In this document: positions 1-10,463 of the stretch, piece by piece
Layout: each line of letters opens with the position of its first letter
Numbering within the stretch: position 1 is the stretch's first letter
Translations under genes and position numbers: made by a program
NCBI RefSeq assembly: GCF_014836405.1
Contig: NZ_JACSQU010000002.1
Coordinates: 435,046-499,045, forward strand
DNA: 64,000 nucleotides
From: Brevundimonas guildfordensis
Lineage (GTDB): Bacteria; Pseudomonadota; Alphaproteobacteria; Caulobacterales; Caulobacteraceae
Direction: 5' to 3'
The notes under the pieces: model-generated
The model's database searches: none
The model's input: only the letters and a program-made list of their open reading frames with translations
Told to the model about the DNA's origin: nothing

Positions 1-16
1 TTTGAAGGAGTAGACG

Positions 17-3000
17 ATGGCGCAGGTGCTGCTGGGCGGGCTTGGCGGGATGGCGGGCGTCAGCAGCCTGGGCCTGTTGGCCGGGGGCCTGCTGGGGCGG
101 GCGCTGGACGACCGGCTGGTGGCGGGCCTGTCGCCGGCGCGGCAGGTCGGGCCGAGGCTGGAGGGGCTGAAGCTGCAATCCTCCGCCGAGGGGGCGCCGA
201 TGGCCTGCGTTCTCGGGCGGGCGCGGGTGACGGGGCAGGTGATCTGGGCCGCGCGGTTTCTGGAGCGCAAGGAGAAGCGCTCGGCCGGCAAGGCGGGAAA
301 GACGGTCGACTACGCCTATTCGCTGAGTTTCGCCGTAGCCCTGTGCGAGGGGCCGATCGACGGGGTGGGGCGCATCTGGGCCGACGGCCAGCCGATGGAC
401 ATGGCGGGCGTGGCCATGCGCCTGCATCGCGGGACCGAGGGCCAACTGCCCGACCCGCTGATCGAGGCGGTGGAGGGGCGGGCGCCCGCCTATCGCGGGA
501 CGGCCTATGTGGTGTTCGAGGACCTGCCGCTGGACGCCTATGGCGACCGGGCGCCGCAGCTGTCGTTTGAGGTGTTCCGCCGACCGCAGGGCGCCGAAGC
601 GCAGATGGAGGACCGGTTGGAGGGCGTCTGCCTGATCCCCGGCGCGGGCGAGTTCTGCCTGGCGACCGAACCGGTGATGCGGCGCGAGGGGCTGACGAAA
701 TCGACGCCCGAGAATGTGCATCTGACGGCGGGGCAGACGGATCTGGAGGCGTCGCTGGATCAGTTGACGGCCCAGGCGCCGAGGCTGAAACGGGTCAGCC
801 TGGTGGTCGGCTGGTTCGGCGATGACATCCGCATGAGCCATTGCCGCATCCGGCCGGGGGTGGAGCGGCGTCAGAAGCCGACCGAGCCTATGGTCTGGCG
901 CGTGGCCGGGGTCGAGCGGGCGGACGCGCATCTGATCTCTCAGGTCGAGGAGGGGCCGGCCTATGGCGGCACGCCCTCGGACGACAGCGTGAGGCAGGCG
1001 ATCCGGACGCTGAAGGCGCGCGGGCTTGAGGTGACGCTGTATCCCTTCGTCTTCATGGACTGCCCCGGCTATCCGTGGCGGGGGCGGATTACGGCGACGG
1101 ATGGAGCGGGGGCGACGGCCGAGGTCGCGGCCCTGTTCGGGGCGGCGGACGGCTGGGGCCTTCGTCGGCTGGCGCTGCACTATGCGAAGATCGCGGCCGA
1201 GGAGGGGGCGGACGACCTGCTGATCGGGTCGGAGATGCGCGGGCTGACCTGGACGCGCGATGCGGGCGGCGGCTTTCCGGCGGTGGCGCAGTTCCGGACG
1301 CTGGCGGCTGAGTGCCGGGCTGTGGTCGGGACGCGGGTGAAGCTGAGCTACGCCGCCGACTGGTCCGAATATTTCGGCTGGCAGAGGGAGGGAGAGGTAA
1401 GGTTTCACCTCGATCCGCTGTGGGCTGATCCGAACATCGATTACGTCGCCATCGACTGGTACCCGCCGATGGGCGACTGGCGCGGCGGCGCGGGCGGGGT
1501 GGATGCGGCGGACTTCACGGGGCCGTCGGACCCGGCTTACCTGGCGGCGCAGGTCGCGGGGCGCGAGGGGTATGACTGGTTCTACGTCTCCGACGCGGAC
1601 CGGGCGGCGCAGCGGCGCACGGCGATCGAGGACGGCGCCCACGGCGAGCACTGGATCTGGCGCAACAAGGACCTGAAGGGCTGGTGGTCGAACGCGCACC
1701 ATGAGCGCGTCGGGGGCGCAAGGCAGGCGGCGCCGACGGCCTGGGTTCCGCAGATGAAGCCGATCCGGCTGACCGAGTTCGGCTGTGCGGCGGTGGATCG
1801 CGGGGGCAATGCGCCGAACCTGTTCCAGGATCCGAAGAGCAGCGAGAACGCCCTGCCGCCGCACTCGAGCGGAGCGCGCGACGACCGGATGCAGCGGCGG
1901 CTGATCGAGGCGGTGCTGACGCACTATGCGCAGCCGGTGAACAACCCGATTTCGGGCGTCTATGGCGGGCCGATGCTGTTGGGGGCGGACGTCTGGTGCT
2001 GGGACGCGCGGCCCTATCCGGCGTTTCCGGCGCTGGGCGAAGTGTGGGCGGATGCGGGCGCCTGGCGCACGGGACACTGGCTGAACGGGCGGATGGGCGG
2101 CGATGCGCGGGGGCTGATCGAGGCGATCCTGAAGCGCGGCGGGCTGGCGGAGGCGGACTTTACGGTCGGCGCGGTGGACGGCGCGGTGACGGGCTATGTC
2201 ATCGACCGGCCGATGGCGACGAAGGATGCGCTGTCGCCGCTGGTGCAGGCGCTGGGGGCGACGGCGGCCGAGCGCGACGGTCGGGTGGCTGTGCTAGGCG
2301 AGACGGCGCGGGAGATGGCGCTGGATCTGGCGGCGCTGGCCCTGCCCGACAAGGGCGGGAGCGTGGCGGCGGAGCGGCGGCTGACGCCTCGGCCCAGCGC
2401 GGCGCGGCTGCGCTTTATCGATGAGGCGGCGGACTATCAGCTGGGCGCTGTGACGGTGCGCGGCGAGGGCGAGGGCGGCGGCGTGGATGCGGCCCTGCCC
2501 GCCGTGGTCGGGGCCGGGCTGGCGACGGCGGCGGCGCAGCGGCTGTTGCAGGGCGAGGCGGCCGAGCGGCTGACGCTCAAGCTGGGGCCGCTGGAGGCGA
2601 TGAGGCTGGAGCCGGGCGATGTGATGGCGGTGGAGGGGCGTGCGGGCGACTGGCGCGTCGAGCGGCTGGACTGGGATGAGACGCCCAGGGCGGTGCTGGC
2701 GCCGGTGGTCGAGGCGGTTGTCGTGGATGCGCCCGAGGACTGGCGCGGCGATGGAGGCGGGGCGACGACGGCGGGGGCGCCGTTCCTGATGCTTCTGGAT
2801 CTGCCGCCGCTGCCGGGCGAGGAGGCGGACGGGCGGCCGGTGGTCGCGGCGGCGGCCGAGCCCTGGACGACGAGGGGGCTGCATGGTGGCGCCTCGGTCG
2901 ACAGTCTGACGCCAAGGGCGGTGATGGAGGCGCCCGCGACGGTGGGCACGCTGACGGCGCCTCTGCGGCCCGGCGTGGTCGGGCGCTGGGACGAGACGGG

Positions 3001-3694
3001 CGTGCTGACCGTGCGGATCGAGGGGCAGGCGCCGCAAAGCCGAGCGGCCGAGGCGGTGCTGTCGGGGGCCAATCTGCTGGCGGTGCGCAGTGCGGGCGGG
3101 TGGGAGCTGGTGCAGTTCCGCCGGGCCGAACTGGTCGGCGCCGACGTGTGGCGGTTGAGCGGGCTGCTGCGCGGTCAGCAGGGAACGGAAAACGAGGCGG
3201 CGCGCGGGGCGGAAGCGGGGGCGCTGGTCGTCGTGCTGGAGCGGGGCATGGCGCGCGCTGAGGTCGATGCGGTCGAGCGGGGGCTGCCTCGAATCTGGCG
3301 GGCGGGGCCGGCGGGCGCGCCGCCGGGCGGGGCGGGAACAACGGAAGTCGGCTTCACCTGGATGAACCGGAACGCGGCGCCGTGGCGACCGGCGCGCGTG
3401 CGGGCCGCGCCAGAAGAGGGCGGATGGCGGCTGAGCTGGCTGCCCCGCGTGCGTCTGGGCGGCGATGGCTGGGACGCCGAGCCGGTCGAGGTCGATCCGA
3501 GGCGGTTCCGGGTGCGGGTGTTGGACGGCGCTGTCGTGCGACGGGTCTGGGAAGTCGAGGGGCTGGAGGCTGTTCACGGCGCGGCCGAGGTCGCGGGGGA
3601 CTTCCCGGGCGAGCTCGGAACGGGCGCGCAAGTCGCTGTGGCCCAGTGGAGCCAAGGGTATGGCTGGGGGGCTGAGGCGGTGGTGAGGCTGTGA
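17..3694 (+). CDS. GTA/phage tail baseplate protein (megatron, RcGTA g15-like)
   Basis: This is the large baseplate protein at the 3' end of a gene transfer agent cluster, the counterpart of Rhodobacter GTA g15, which helps build the tail tip that contacts the recipient cell. At 1225 residues it is close to the family's usual length of about 1300. The middle part reads as the GTA TIM-barrel, glycoside-hydrolase-like domain, with AIDWYPPMGDW near residue 479 and RLTEFGCAAVDRGG near residue 585. Residues of about 740-930 resemble the phage-tail domain of the family, followed by a long beta-rich C-terminal region. The ATG has GAAGGAG six bases upstream, so the start is firm. The rest of the cluster should lie left of the window. 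A palindromic repeat and unrelated housekeeping genes follow, so this is probably the last cluster gene. Assignment is from recalled family motifs. Confidence 0.88.
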   Translation: MAQVLLGGLGGMAGVSSLGLLAGGLLGRALDDRLVAGLSPARQVGPRLEGLKLQSSAEGAPMACVLGRARVTGQVIWAARFLERKEKRSAGKAGKTVDYAYSLSFAVALCEGPIDGVGRIWADGQPMDMAGVAMRLHRGTEGQLPDPLIEAVEGRAPAYRGTAYVVFEDLPLDAYGDRAPQLSFEVFRRPQGAEAQMEDRLEGVCLIPGAGEFCLATEPVMRREGLTKSTPENVHLTAGQTDLEASLDQLTAQAPRLKRVSLVVGWFGDDIRMSHCRIRPGVERRQKPTEPMVWRVAGVERADAHLISQVEEGPAYGGTPSDDSVRQAIRTLKARGLEVTLYPFVFMDCPGYPWRGRITATDGAGATAEVAALFGAADGWGLRRLALHYAKIAAEEGADDLLIGSEMRGLTWTRDAGGGFPAVAQFRTLAAECRAVVGTRVKLSYAADWSEYFGWQREGEVRFHLDPLWADPNIDYVAIDWYPPMGDWRGGAGGVDAADFTGPSDPAYLAAQVAGREGYDWFYVSDADRAAQRRTAIEDGAHGEHWIWRNKDLKGWWSNAHHERVGGARQAAPTAWVPQMKPIRLTEFGCAAVDRGGNAPNLFQDPKSSENALPPHSSGARDDRMQRRLIEAVLTHYAQPVNNPISGVYGGPMLLGADVWCWDARPYPAFPALGEVWADAGAWRTGHWLNGRMGGDARGLIEAILKRGGLAEADFTVGAVDGAVTGYVIDRPMATKDALSPLVQALGATAAERDGRVAVLGETAREMALDLAALALPDKGGSVAAERRLTPRPSAARLRFIDEAADYQLGAVTVRGEGEGGGVDAALPAVVGAGLATAAAQRLLQGEAAERLTLKLGPLEAMRLEPGDVMAVEGRAGDWRVERLDWDETPRAVLAPVVEAVVVDAPEDWRGDGGGATTAGAPFLMLLDLPPLPGEEADGRPVVAAAAEPWTTRGLHGGASVDSLTPRAVMEAPATVGTLTAPLRPGVVGRWDETGVLTVRIEGQAPQSRAAEAVLSGANLLAVRSAGGWELVQFRRAELVGADVWRLSGLLRGQQGTENEAARGAEAGALVVVLERGMARAEVDAVERGLPRIWRAGPAGAPPGGAGTTEVGFTWMNRNAAPWRPARVRAAPEEGGWRLSWLPRVRLGGDGWDAEPVEVDPRRFRVRVLDGAVVRRVWEVEGLEAVHGAAEVAGDFPGELGTGAQVAVAQWSQGYGWGAEAVVRL

Positions 3695-3703
3695 AATATA
3701 AGG

Positions 3704-3723
3704 CCCTCTCCTGTTGGGAGAGG
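3704..3723. repeat. short palindromic intergenic repeat (CTCTCC family), copy 1
   Basis: CCTCTCC and GGAGAGG form a 7-bp stem around a 5-base loop directly after the GTA gene. Related palindromes occur near 8245, 13353, 13836, 46612 and 58135. It may also act as a weak terminator, but it has no T-tract. Confidence 0.6.
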
Positions 3724-3810
3724 ACGCCGGAGGGCTTTCGCCCCTTTCGGCGGGCGGTTGCATGGCTTAACTGACGCTCTGGTTTGTGTTTATCCGGAGT
3801 GGAGCGAAAA

Positions 3811-4746
3811 TTGGCTGGCGATCCCTATCAGGAACTGGGCGTTTCCAAGGGCGCGAGCGCGGACGAGATCAAGAAGGCGTTCCGCAAGCTGGCCAAGGAA
3901 CTGCACCCCGACAAGAACCCCGGCGACAAGGCGGCCGAAGAGCGGTTCAAACGCATTACCGCCGCCTTCGACCTGCTGGGCGACGCCGAGAAGCGCGCGA
4001 AGTATGACCGCGGCGAAATCGACGCCGATGGACGCGAGCAGTTCCGCGGCTTCGGCGGCGCTCAAGGCGGGCGGCCGGGCGGCGGCGGATTCAGCGGTTT
4101 CGGCGGCTTTGGCGGGCGCGGCGAAGGCGGCCCCGGCGGGCGGGCGAGCTTTGACGATATCGACCTGGAAGAAATCTTCGGCGCCTTCGGAGGCGGCGGA
4201 CGCAGCGCCGGGCGCGGCTTTGGCGGCGGGCGCGGGCAGGACGTGCGCGCTACCCTCGACATCAGTCTTGAGGACGCCATCGCCGGGACGACGCGGCGCA
4301 TCCAGTTCTCGGACGGGCGGATGCTCGATGTGGCCATCCCCAAGGGCGCGTCTGACGGCCAGACGATCCGGCTGAAGGGGCAGGGCGCGCCGGGGCGGGG
4401 CGGTCAGGCGGGCGACGCGCTGATCGAACTGCGCATCCAGCCGCACCCGGTGTTCAAGCGCGACGGCGCCGACCTGACGATGGATCTGCCGGTGTCGGTC
4501 CCGGATGCGGTGCTGGGCGGCAAGATTCAGGTGCCGACGCCCGAGGGCGCGGTGATGATGACCATCCCCAAGGGCTCGAACTCGGGCAAGGTGCTGCGGC
4601 TGAAGGGGCGCGGCGCCTATGCGAACGGCAGGCGCGGCGATCTGATGGCCCGGCTGGTGGTGACGCTGCCGGAGGCGCCGGACGACGAGCTGGTCCGGTT
4701 TGCGACCGAATGGCGTGAGCGCCGGCCCTATAAGCCTGGCCGTTGA
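3811..4746 (+). CDS. DnaJ-type co-chaperone without zinc finger (CbpA-like)
   Basis: A class B J-domain protein that would stimulate the ATPase of DnaK and deliver unfolded substrates in the cytoplasm. The J domain fills the first 70 residues, with HPD at residues 32-34. A Gly/Phe-rich linker follows (about 80-145), then a DnaJ C-terminal substrate-binding region. The four CXXCXGXG zinc motifs of true DnaJ are absent, so it is CbpA-like rather than DnaJ. I chose the TTG at 3811 because GGAG lies six bases upstream and the J domain then starts at once ([10 protein letters not shown]); an in-frame GTG at 3784 would add nine unlikely residues. It stands alone between the GTA gene and serC. Confidence 0.9.
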   Translation: MAGDPYQELGVSKGASADEIKKAFRKLAKELHPDKNPGDKAAEERFKRITAAFDLLGDAEKRAKYDRGEIDADGREQFRGFGGAQGGRPGGGGFSGFGGFGGRGEGGPGGRASFDDIDLEEIFGAFGGGGRSAGRGFGGGRGQDVRATLDISLEDAIAGTTRRIQFSDGRMLDVAIPKGASDGQTIRLKGQGAPGRGGQAGDALIELRIQPHPVFKRDGADLTMDLPVSVPDAVLGGKIQVPTPEGAVMMTIPKGSNSGKVLRLKGRGAYANGRRGDLMARLVVTLPEAPDDELVRFATEWRERRPYKPGR

Positions 4747-4796
4747 TGGCCTAAGGCTGAAGCTTCCTTCTCCTCCCCGAGACTTCAGAGACCGAC

Positions 4797-5969
4797 ATGA
4801 CGCCCAAGCCCGCCGCCAAGCCCGCTCGCCCCTGGTTCTCGGCGGGGCCGACGGCGAAGCGTCCGGGTTGGGAGCTGGCGAACCTGCCGACGAACCTGAT
4901 GGGGCGGGGGATCCGCGCGCCGGAGGTGGTCCAGCGGTTCGCGCATGGCTTGCAGCTGACGCGCGAGGTGCTGAGCCCGCCGGACGACTATGTCATGCTC
5001 TACACGCCCGGTTCGGACACCGGCGCGGTCGAGGCGGCGCTGTGGGGCATGTTGGGCGAGCGCCCGGTGCAGGTTATCGCCTATGAGAATTTCGGCCTGA
5101 CCTGGCTGGCGGATGTGAAGACGCATCTGGGGCTGGAGCCCGAGGCTCTGACCGCGCCGTGGGGCGAGCTGCCGGACCTGTCGAAGGTCGATCCCAAGAA
5201 TGACGTGGTGTTTCCGTGGAACGGCACGACCTCGGGCGTGCGCGTGCCGGACGGCGACTGGATAGCCGATGACCGCGAAGGCCTGACCATCTGCGATGCG
5301 ACCTCGGCCGCCTTTGCGATGGAACTGCCGTGGGACAGACTGGATGTGACGACGTTCAGCTTCCAGAAGGCGCTGGGCGGCGAGGCGGGCATCGGGGTGA
5401 TGGTGCTGTCGCCGCGGGCCGTGGCGCGGCTGGACAGCTATCTGCCGGAGCGCTCCATCCCCAAGGTGCTGCGCCTCACCGACAAGACGGGGTTCGATCG
5501 GACCCTGGCCGAGGGGGTGGTGATCAACACCTATTCGATCCTCACCATCGAGGACTGGATCGACGCCCTGGACTGGGCGAAGGCCGAAGGCGGCCTGCCT
5601 GCCCTGATCGCGCGCACCAACGCCAACTATGCGGCCCTGGCGCAATGGGTGGAGCGGACGGACTGGATCGCCTTCCTGCCGGACCGGCCCGACATCCGTT
5701 CGACGACCTCGGTCTGCCTGAAGTTCACCGATCCGCGCGTGGCGGCGCTGGATGAGGCGGGACAGAAGGCCTTTGTGAAGCGGTTCAAGGCGCTGCTGGA
5801 AGGCGAGGGGGCGGTCTATGACATGGAGCCGCACCGCAACGCCCCGCCGGGCCTGCGCCTGTGGTGCGGCTGTACGGTCGAGACGGCGGACGTCGTGGCG
5901 GCGACGCCGTGGCTGGAATGGGCGTTCCAGACGGCGGTCAGCGAACTGGCTCTGTTGGCCGAAGGATAA
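4797..5969 (+). CDS. serC: phosphoserine aminotransferase
   Basis: A pyridoxal-phosphate aminotransferase that makes O-phosphoserine from 3-phosphohydroxypyruvate and glutamate in serine synthesis; the enzyme also serves pyridoxal phosphate synthesis. The 390-residue protein has the N-terminal PWFSAGPTAKRPGW typical of the alphaproteobacterial subgroup. The Schiff-base lysine is K191 in the segment TFSFQKALGGEAG. Length and motifs match the class-V aminotransferase family. In many relatives serA, the preceding enzyme of the pathway, follows serC; here purA follows after 91 bases, so serA must be elsewhere. No strong ribosome site is visible before the ATG. Confidence 0.93.
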   Translation: MTPKPAAKPARPWFSAGPTAKRPGWELANLPTNLMGRGIRAPEVVQRFAHGLQLTREVLSPPDDYVMLYTPGSDTGAVEAALWGMLGERPVQVIAYENFGLTWLADVKTHLGLEPEALTAPWGELPDLSKVDPKNDVVFPWNGTTSGVRVPDGDWIADDREGLTICDATSAAFAMELPWDRLDVTTFSFQKALGGEAGIGVMVLSPRAVARLDSYLPERSIPKVLRLTDKTGFDRTLAEGVVINTYSILTIEDWIDALDWAKAEGGLPALIARTNANYAALAQWVERTDWIAFLPDRPDIRSTTSVCLKFTDPRVAALDEAGQKAFVKRFKALLEGEGAVYDMEPHRNAPPGLRLWCGCTVETADVVAATPWLEWAFQTAVSELALLAEG

Positions 5970-6060
5970 TTCTGTCGCCCATTAGGGGCCCTTGGGGGCG
6001 ACTCCGGACGATTCAGGGGTTATAGGCTCCCACCGCATTCTGGATTGCGGAGTATAGGTC

Positions 6061-7356
<1,296 letters not shown>

Positions 7357-7431
7357 ACTCACGTTTCGGGTCGAGGCAACGACGCCTTAACCGGTGGGGC
7401 ATAGGGTGGCGCTCTGAAATGGAGCCCGCCT

Positions 7432-8238
7432 GTGTTCGCCCTAGACGCCAAGACGATGCAGAGGATCGCGCCGGTCGTTCGGCGCGTGATCATCGTTGAT
7501 CCCAATCCCGCCGCCGCGCGCCTGTTGCAGGACCTGGTGAAGGGGTTCGGCTCGCGCGAGATCGTGGTCGAAGGCGACGAGACGCGGGTGCTGGATCTGG
7601 CGCGCGAAATGGAGCCGGCGCTGATCTTCACCGAACGTGCGGGGCCCAGGCTGGACGGCGAGGCCTTAGTGCGGCGCATCCGGCGTTCGAGCCTGGCTTG
7701 CCGTCGCGCGCCGATCATCATGGTGACGGCCGAGGCTACCGCCAGCGCGATCAAGGGCGCGCGGGATTCCGGCGTGCATGAGTTCCTGCGGAAGCCCTTC
7801 ACCAGCGGCGATCTGCAGCGGCGGATCGAGAATCTGGCGACCAAGCCGCGCGACTGGGTCGAGGCGGTCGGCTATATCGGACCAGACCGGCGGCGCTTCA
7901 ACTCGGACGACTACGCCGGGCCGCAGAAGCGCAAGGCGGACAAGCCGCGCTCGAGCGCGGAAGCGGCTCTGGCCGTCAAGGATCAGGCGATGCGAATCCT
8001 GTTGTCGGCCCTGACCCAGTTCGACAGCGATCCAATGCAGGCCGTCCGCGCCATCAAGCAACAGGCCGAGACGCTGAAGGCGCTGGCCATCAAGACGGGC
8101 GATGCGCCGCTGGCGATTGCGGCGGCGGGACTGGACACGGTGCTGGCCGCCGGAGCGCCGACCAAGGCCACGCTGACGGCTCCGGTTGAGGTGGTGCTGA
8201 AGCTGGCCTCGCCTGAGAGCTTGGCGCGGGCGGGTTAG
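7432..8238 (+). CDS. response-regulator receiver protein lacking the phosphoacceptor Asp
   Basis: The first 130 residues form a CheY-like receiver domain. D23 at the end of strand 1, T99 and K121 (FLRKPF) of the usual active site are present. At the place of the phosphorylated aspartate the sequence reads LIFTERAGPRLDG, so E68 replaces Asp, and the second acidic residue of the pocket is a proline. Phosphorylation is therefore unlikely; the glutamate could mimic the phosphorylated state. Residues 140-155 carry a YIGPDRRRF motif seen in alphaproteobacterial single-domain regulators, followed by a basic linker and an alpha-helical C-terminal part with no DNA-binding motif that I recognise. The GTG start has GGAG seven bases upstream. 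The partner is unknown. Confidence 0.75.
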   Translation: MFALDAKTMQRIAPVVRRVIIVDPNPAAARLLQDLVKGFGSREIVVEGDETRVLDLAREMEPALIFTERAGPRLDGEALVRRIRRSSLACRRAPIIMVTAEATASAIKGARDSGVHEFLRKPFTSGDLQRRIENLATKPRDWVEAVGYIGPDRRRFNSDDYAGPQKRKADKPRSSAEAALAVKDQAMRILLSALTQFDSDPMQAVRAIKQQAETLKALAIKTGDAPLAIAAAGLDTVLAAGAPTKATLTAPVEVVLKLASPESLARAG

Positions 8239-8244
8239 GGGCCG

Positions 8245-8270
8245 CCCCCTCTCCCGCGAAGGAGAAGGGG
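8245..8270. repeat. short palindromic intergenic repeat, copy 2 (imperfect)
   Basis: CCCCCTCTCC and GGAGAAGGGG pair imperfectly between the converging receiver gene and rpoH. It belongs to the same family as the palindromes at 13353 and 13836. Confidence 0.5.
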
Positions 8271-8284
8271 TAACGACTGCGACC

Positions 8285-9169
8285 TCAGGCGTCGACCAGA
8301 TTGCGTTCTTCAGCGGCGGCGCGCATGGCCTTCTGCAGCTTCTCGAAGGCGCGGACCTCGATCTGGCGAACGCGCTCGCGGCTGACGCCGTACTGGCCGG
8401 CCAGTTCCTCTAGGGTGACCGGATCGTCCTTGAGGCGGCGCTCGGTCAGGATGTGCTTTTCGCGATCCGTCAGCTCTTCCATGGCTTCCTGCAGCAGGCC
8501 CATGCGGATCGATTTTTCCTCGCTCTCGGCCAGCTCGGTTTCCTGACTGACGGCGTTGTCGTCCGCCAGCCAGTCCTGCCATTCGCTTTCACCGTCCGAA
8601 CGCAGGGGCGCGTTCAGCGAGGCGTCGCCGCCGAGGCGGCGGTTCATGTTGGTGACTTCCTCTTCCGACACACCCAGCTTGGTGGCGATGGCGGCGAGGT
8701 GCTCGGGGTGCAGGTCCCCTTCCTCGAAGGCCGAGATCTGGCTCTTGGCCTTGCGCAGGTTGAAGAACAGCTTCTTCTGCGCCGCCGTGGTGCCCATCTT
8801 CACGAGCGACCAGGAGCGCAGGATGTATTCCTGAATGGACGCACGGATCCACCACATGGCGTAGGTCGCCAGGCGGAAGCCCTTGTCCGGATCGAATTTC
8901 TTGACAGCCTGCATCAGGCCGACGTTGCCCTCGGAGATCACCTCGCCGATCGGCAGGCCGTAGCCGCGATAACCCATGGCGATCTTGGCCACGAGGCGCA
9001 GGTGAGAGGTCACGAGACGGTGGGCGGCCTCGGTATCCTGGTGTTCGCTCCACCGCTTGGCGAGCATGAACTCCTCGTCCTTGGTGAGCATGGGAAACTT
9101 ACGGATTTCCGTAAGATAACGGGACAGCCCCTGTTCAGGCGACATCACCGTCAGCGTTTTATTGGCCAT
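8285..9169 (-). CDS. rpoH: RNA polymerase sigma-32 (heat shock) factor
   Basis: An alternative sigma factor that directs RNA polymerase to heat-shock promoters. The protein is 294 residues, as usual for alphaproteobacterial RpoH. It shows sigma region 2 (LRLVAKIAMGYRGYGLPIGEVISEGNVGLMQAVKKFDPDKGFRLATYA is the span at about residues 57-100, with the promoter-melting AMWWIRASIQEYIL after it), the RpoH-box-like segment QKKLFFNLR near residue 131, and the region 4 helix-turn-helix near residues 250-285 (GVSRERVRQIEVRAFEKL). The ATG has GGAGGG five bases upstream. It is transcribed away from rluD after a 196-base gap that should hold its own promoters. Confidence 0.97.
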   Translation of the reverse strand: MANKTLTVMSPEQGLSRYLTEIRKFPMLTKDEEFMLAKRWSEHQDTEAAHRLVTSHLRLVAKIAMGYRGYGLPIGEVISEGNVGLMQAVKKFDPDKGFRLATYAMWWIRASIQEYILRSWSLVKMGTTAAQKKLFFNLRKAKSQISAFEEGDLHPEHLAAIATKLGVSEEEVTNMNRRLGGDASLNAPLRSDGESEWQDWLADDNAVSQETELAESEEKSIRMGLLQEAMEELTDREKHILTERRLKDDPVTLEELAGQYGVSRERVRQIEVRAFEKLQKAMRAAAEERNLVDA

Positions 9170-9322
9170 ATGGTCCCTCCGGCTTCACGAGCTGGCGCTA
9201 CGGCTCCGACCACATGACGTGCATCATCACCTCGCCCCTCAACTGACAAGATGGGAATCCGTTGCCCGAAACGGAAGGGGCGGATTGTCCCAATTGAACG
9301 GCGAAGCTGCGTCGTCGTTCGA

Positions 9323-9350
9323 TTTCTATCTAGCACAGATGTTGTTGCAA
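9323..9350 (-). promoter_or_regulatory. candidate housekeeping promoter for rpoH
   Basis: On the minus strand TTGCAA (9350-9345) and TAGAAA (9328-9323) are 16 bases apart, about 150 bases before the rpoH start and just outside rluD. This fits a sigma-70-type promoter. I found no convincing sigma-32 promoter, although rpoH is heat-autoregulated in Caulobacter. Read by eye only. Confidence 0.3.
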
Positions 9351-9365
9351 ATAAAGCCGGCCCGG

Positions 9366-10379
9366 TCAGAGGGCCGCGAGGAGGGTTTCGAGACGCTGCA
9401 TGTCTTCGGGCGGAGGGGTCTCAAAGCGCAGAGCCTCGCCCGTGACGGGGTGGACGAAGCCGAGGATGGCGGCGTGGAGAGCCTGGCGTTTCAGGCCGGC
9501 CTCGGCGATCGCGGCGCGGACGGGCGCTGCGGGGCTGCCTGAGCCATAGACGGGGTCGCCGAGCAGGGGCGAGCCCTTCGACGCCATATGGACGCGGATC
9601 TGATGGGTGCGGCCGGTCTGCAAGGTGCAGGCGACGCGGGCGGCCAGCGGGGCGTTGGAGGCCTTGGCCGGGCGGCCGAACGTCTGCTGGACGACATAGT
9701 CAGTGATGGCCTCTCGCCCGCCGGATTTCAGCACCGCCATCTTCTTGCGGTCGCCGCTGGAGCGGCCGATCTGGGTCTGGATGCGGCCCTTCTCGGGCGA
9801 GGGCGCGCCGCGCGTTAGGGCGACATAGGTGCGCTCGATGTCGTGGGCGGCGAACAGGGCGGCCAGCCCCGCGTGGGCGCGATCGGACTTGGCGGCGACC
9901 ATGACGCCGGAGGTGTCCTTGTCCAGGCGGTGGACGATGCCGGGGCGGTCGAGGTCGCCGAGGGTCGACAGGGCGGCGCAGTGGTGCAGCAGGGCGTGGA
10001 CCAGGGTGCCGGTCTCGCAGCCCGGTGCGGGATGGACGGCCATGCCCGGCGCCTTGTCGATGACGATCAGGTCGTCGTCCTCGAACAGGATGGTCAGGGG
10101 GATGGCTTCAGGGCGCAGTTCGACCGGAGCTGCGGGCGGCAAGATGATCTCATAGTCGCCGGGCGCGGGCTTGGCCTTGGCCCCCACCACGACGCCGTTC
10201 AGCGATATGGCCCCTGCCTCCAGCAGCGCCTGGATGCGGGCGCGCGACAGTTCGGGCAGGACGTCGGCCAGGGCGCGGTCCAGCCGGGCGGCGCCGGGCG
10301 CGATGCGGGCGGTAAGGACCGTCAGGTCGGATTCGTCGTGGGCTGAGGGCAGGATGTCGGTCACACGGCCGTTTAGCAC
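9366..10379 (-). CDS. rluD: 23S rRNA pseudouridine synthase, RluA/RluD family
   Basis: Converts specific uridines of 23S rRNA to pseudouridine; RluD acts on helix 69. An N-terminal S4 RNA-binding domain (about residues 30-80) precedes the catalytic domain, in which HRLDKDTSG carries the catalytic Asp at residue 153. TGRTHQIRVHMA, near residue 265, is also typical. The open frame begins with a GTG at 10379 and has a second GTG at residue 6 (10364); neither has a clear ribosome site. The first lies only 16 bases after the fba terminator. The start is therefore uncertain while the family is clear; RluC and RluA are related alternatives. Confidence 0.88.
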   Translation of the reverse strand: MLNGRVTDILPSAHDESDLTVLTARIAPGAARLDRALADVLPELSRARIQALLEAGAISLNGVVVGAKAKPAPGDYEIILPPAAPVELRPEAIPLTILFEDDDLIVIDKAPGMAVHPAPGCETGTLVHALLHHCAALSTLGDLDRPGIVHRLDKDTSGVMVAAKSDRAHAGLAALFAAHDIERTYVALTRGAPSPEKGRIQTQIGRSSGDRKKMAVLKSGGREAITDYVVQQTFGRPAKASNAPLAARVACTLQTGRTHQIRVHMASKGSPLLGDPVYGSGSPAAPVRAAIAEAGLKRQALHAAILGFVHPVTGEALRFETPPPEDMQRLETLLAAL

Positions 10380-10395
10380 GGCTGGCGGACGCCAT

Positions 10396-10425
10396 GAAAA
10401 AAGGGCGGCCCCCGGGACCGCCCTT
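10396..10425 (-). terminator. Rho-independent terminator after fba
   Basis: On the minus strand AAGGGCGG and CCGCCCTT form a strong GC stem followed by TTTTTT. It ends the fba transcript 38 bases after the stop codon. Confidence 0.9.
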
Positions 10426-10463
10426 CAATCGTTTCAACGGGTTCAGGCCCGCTTCTGCGTCGA

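Noticed and set aside
2294-3763. Long minus-strand open frame (489 codons) inside the GTA gene
   Set aside because: It is an antisense shadow in GC-rich DNA: Arg/Pro/His-rich, no family pattern, no ribosome site, and fully overlapped by the well-supported megatron gene.
8285-9365. Heat-shock (sigma-32) promoter for rpoH
   Set aside because: I looked for CTTG-type and CCCCAT-type boxes in the 196-base gap, but no pair had acceptable spacing; only a sigma-70-like candidate is reported.
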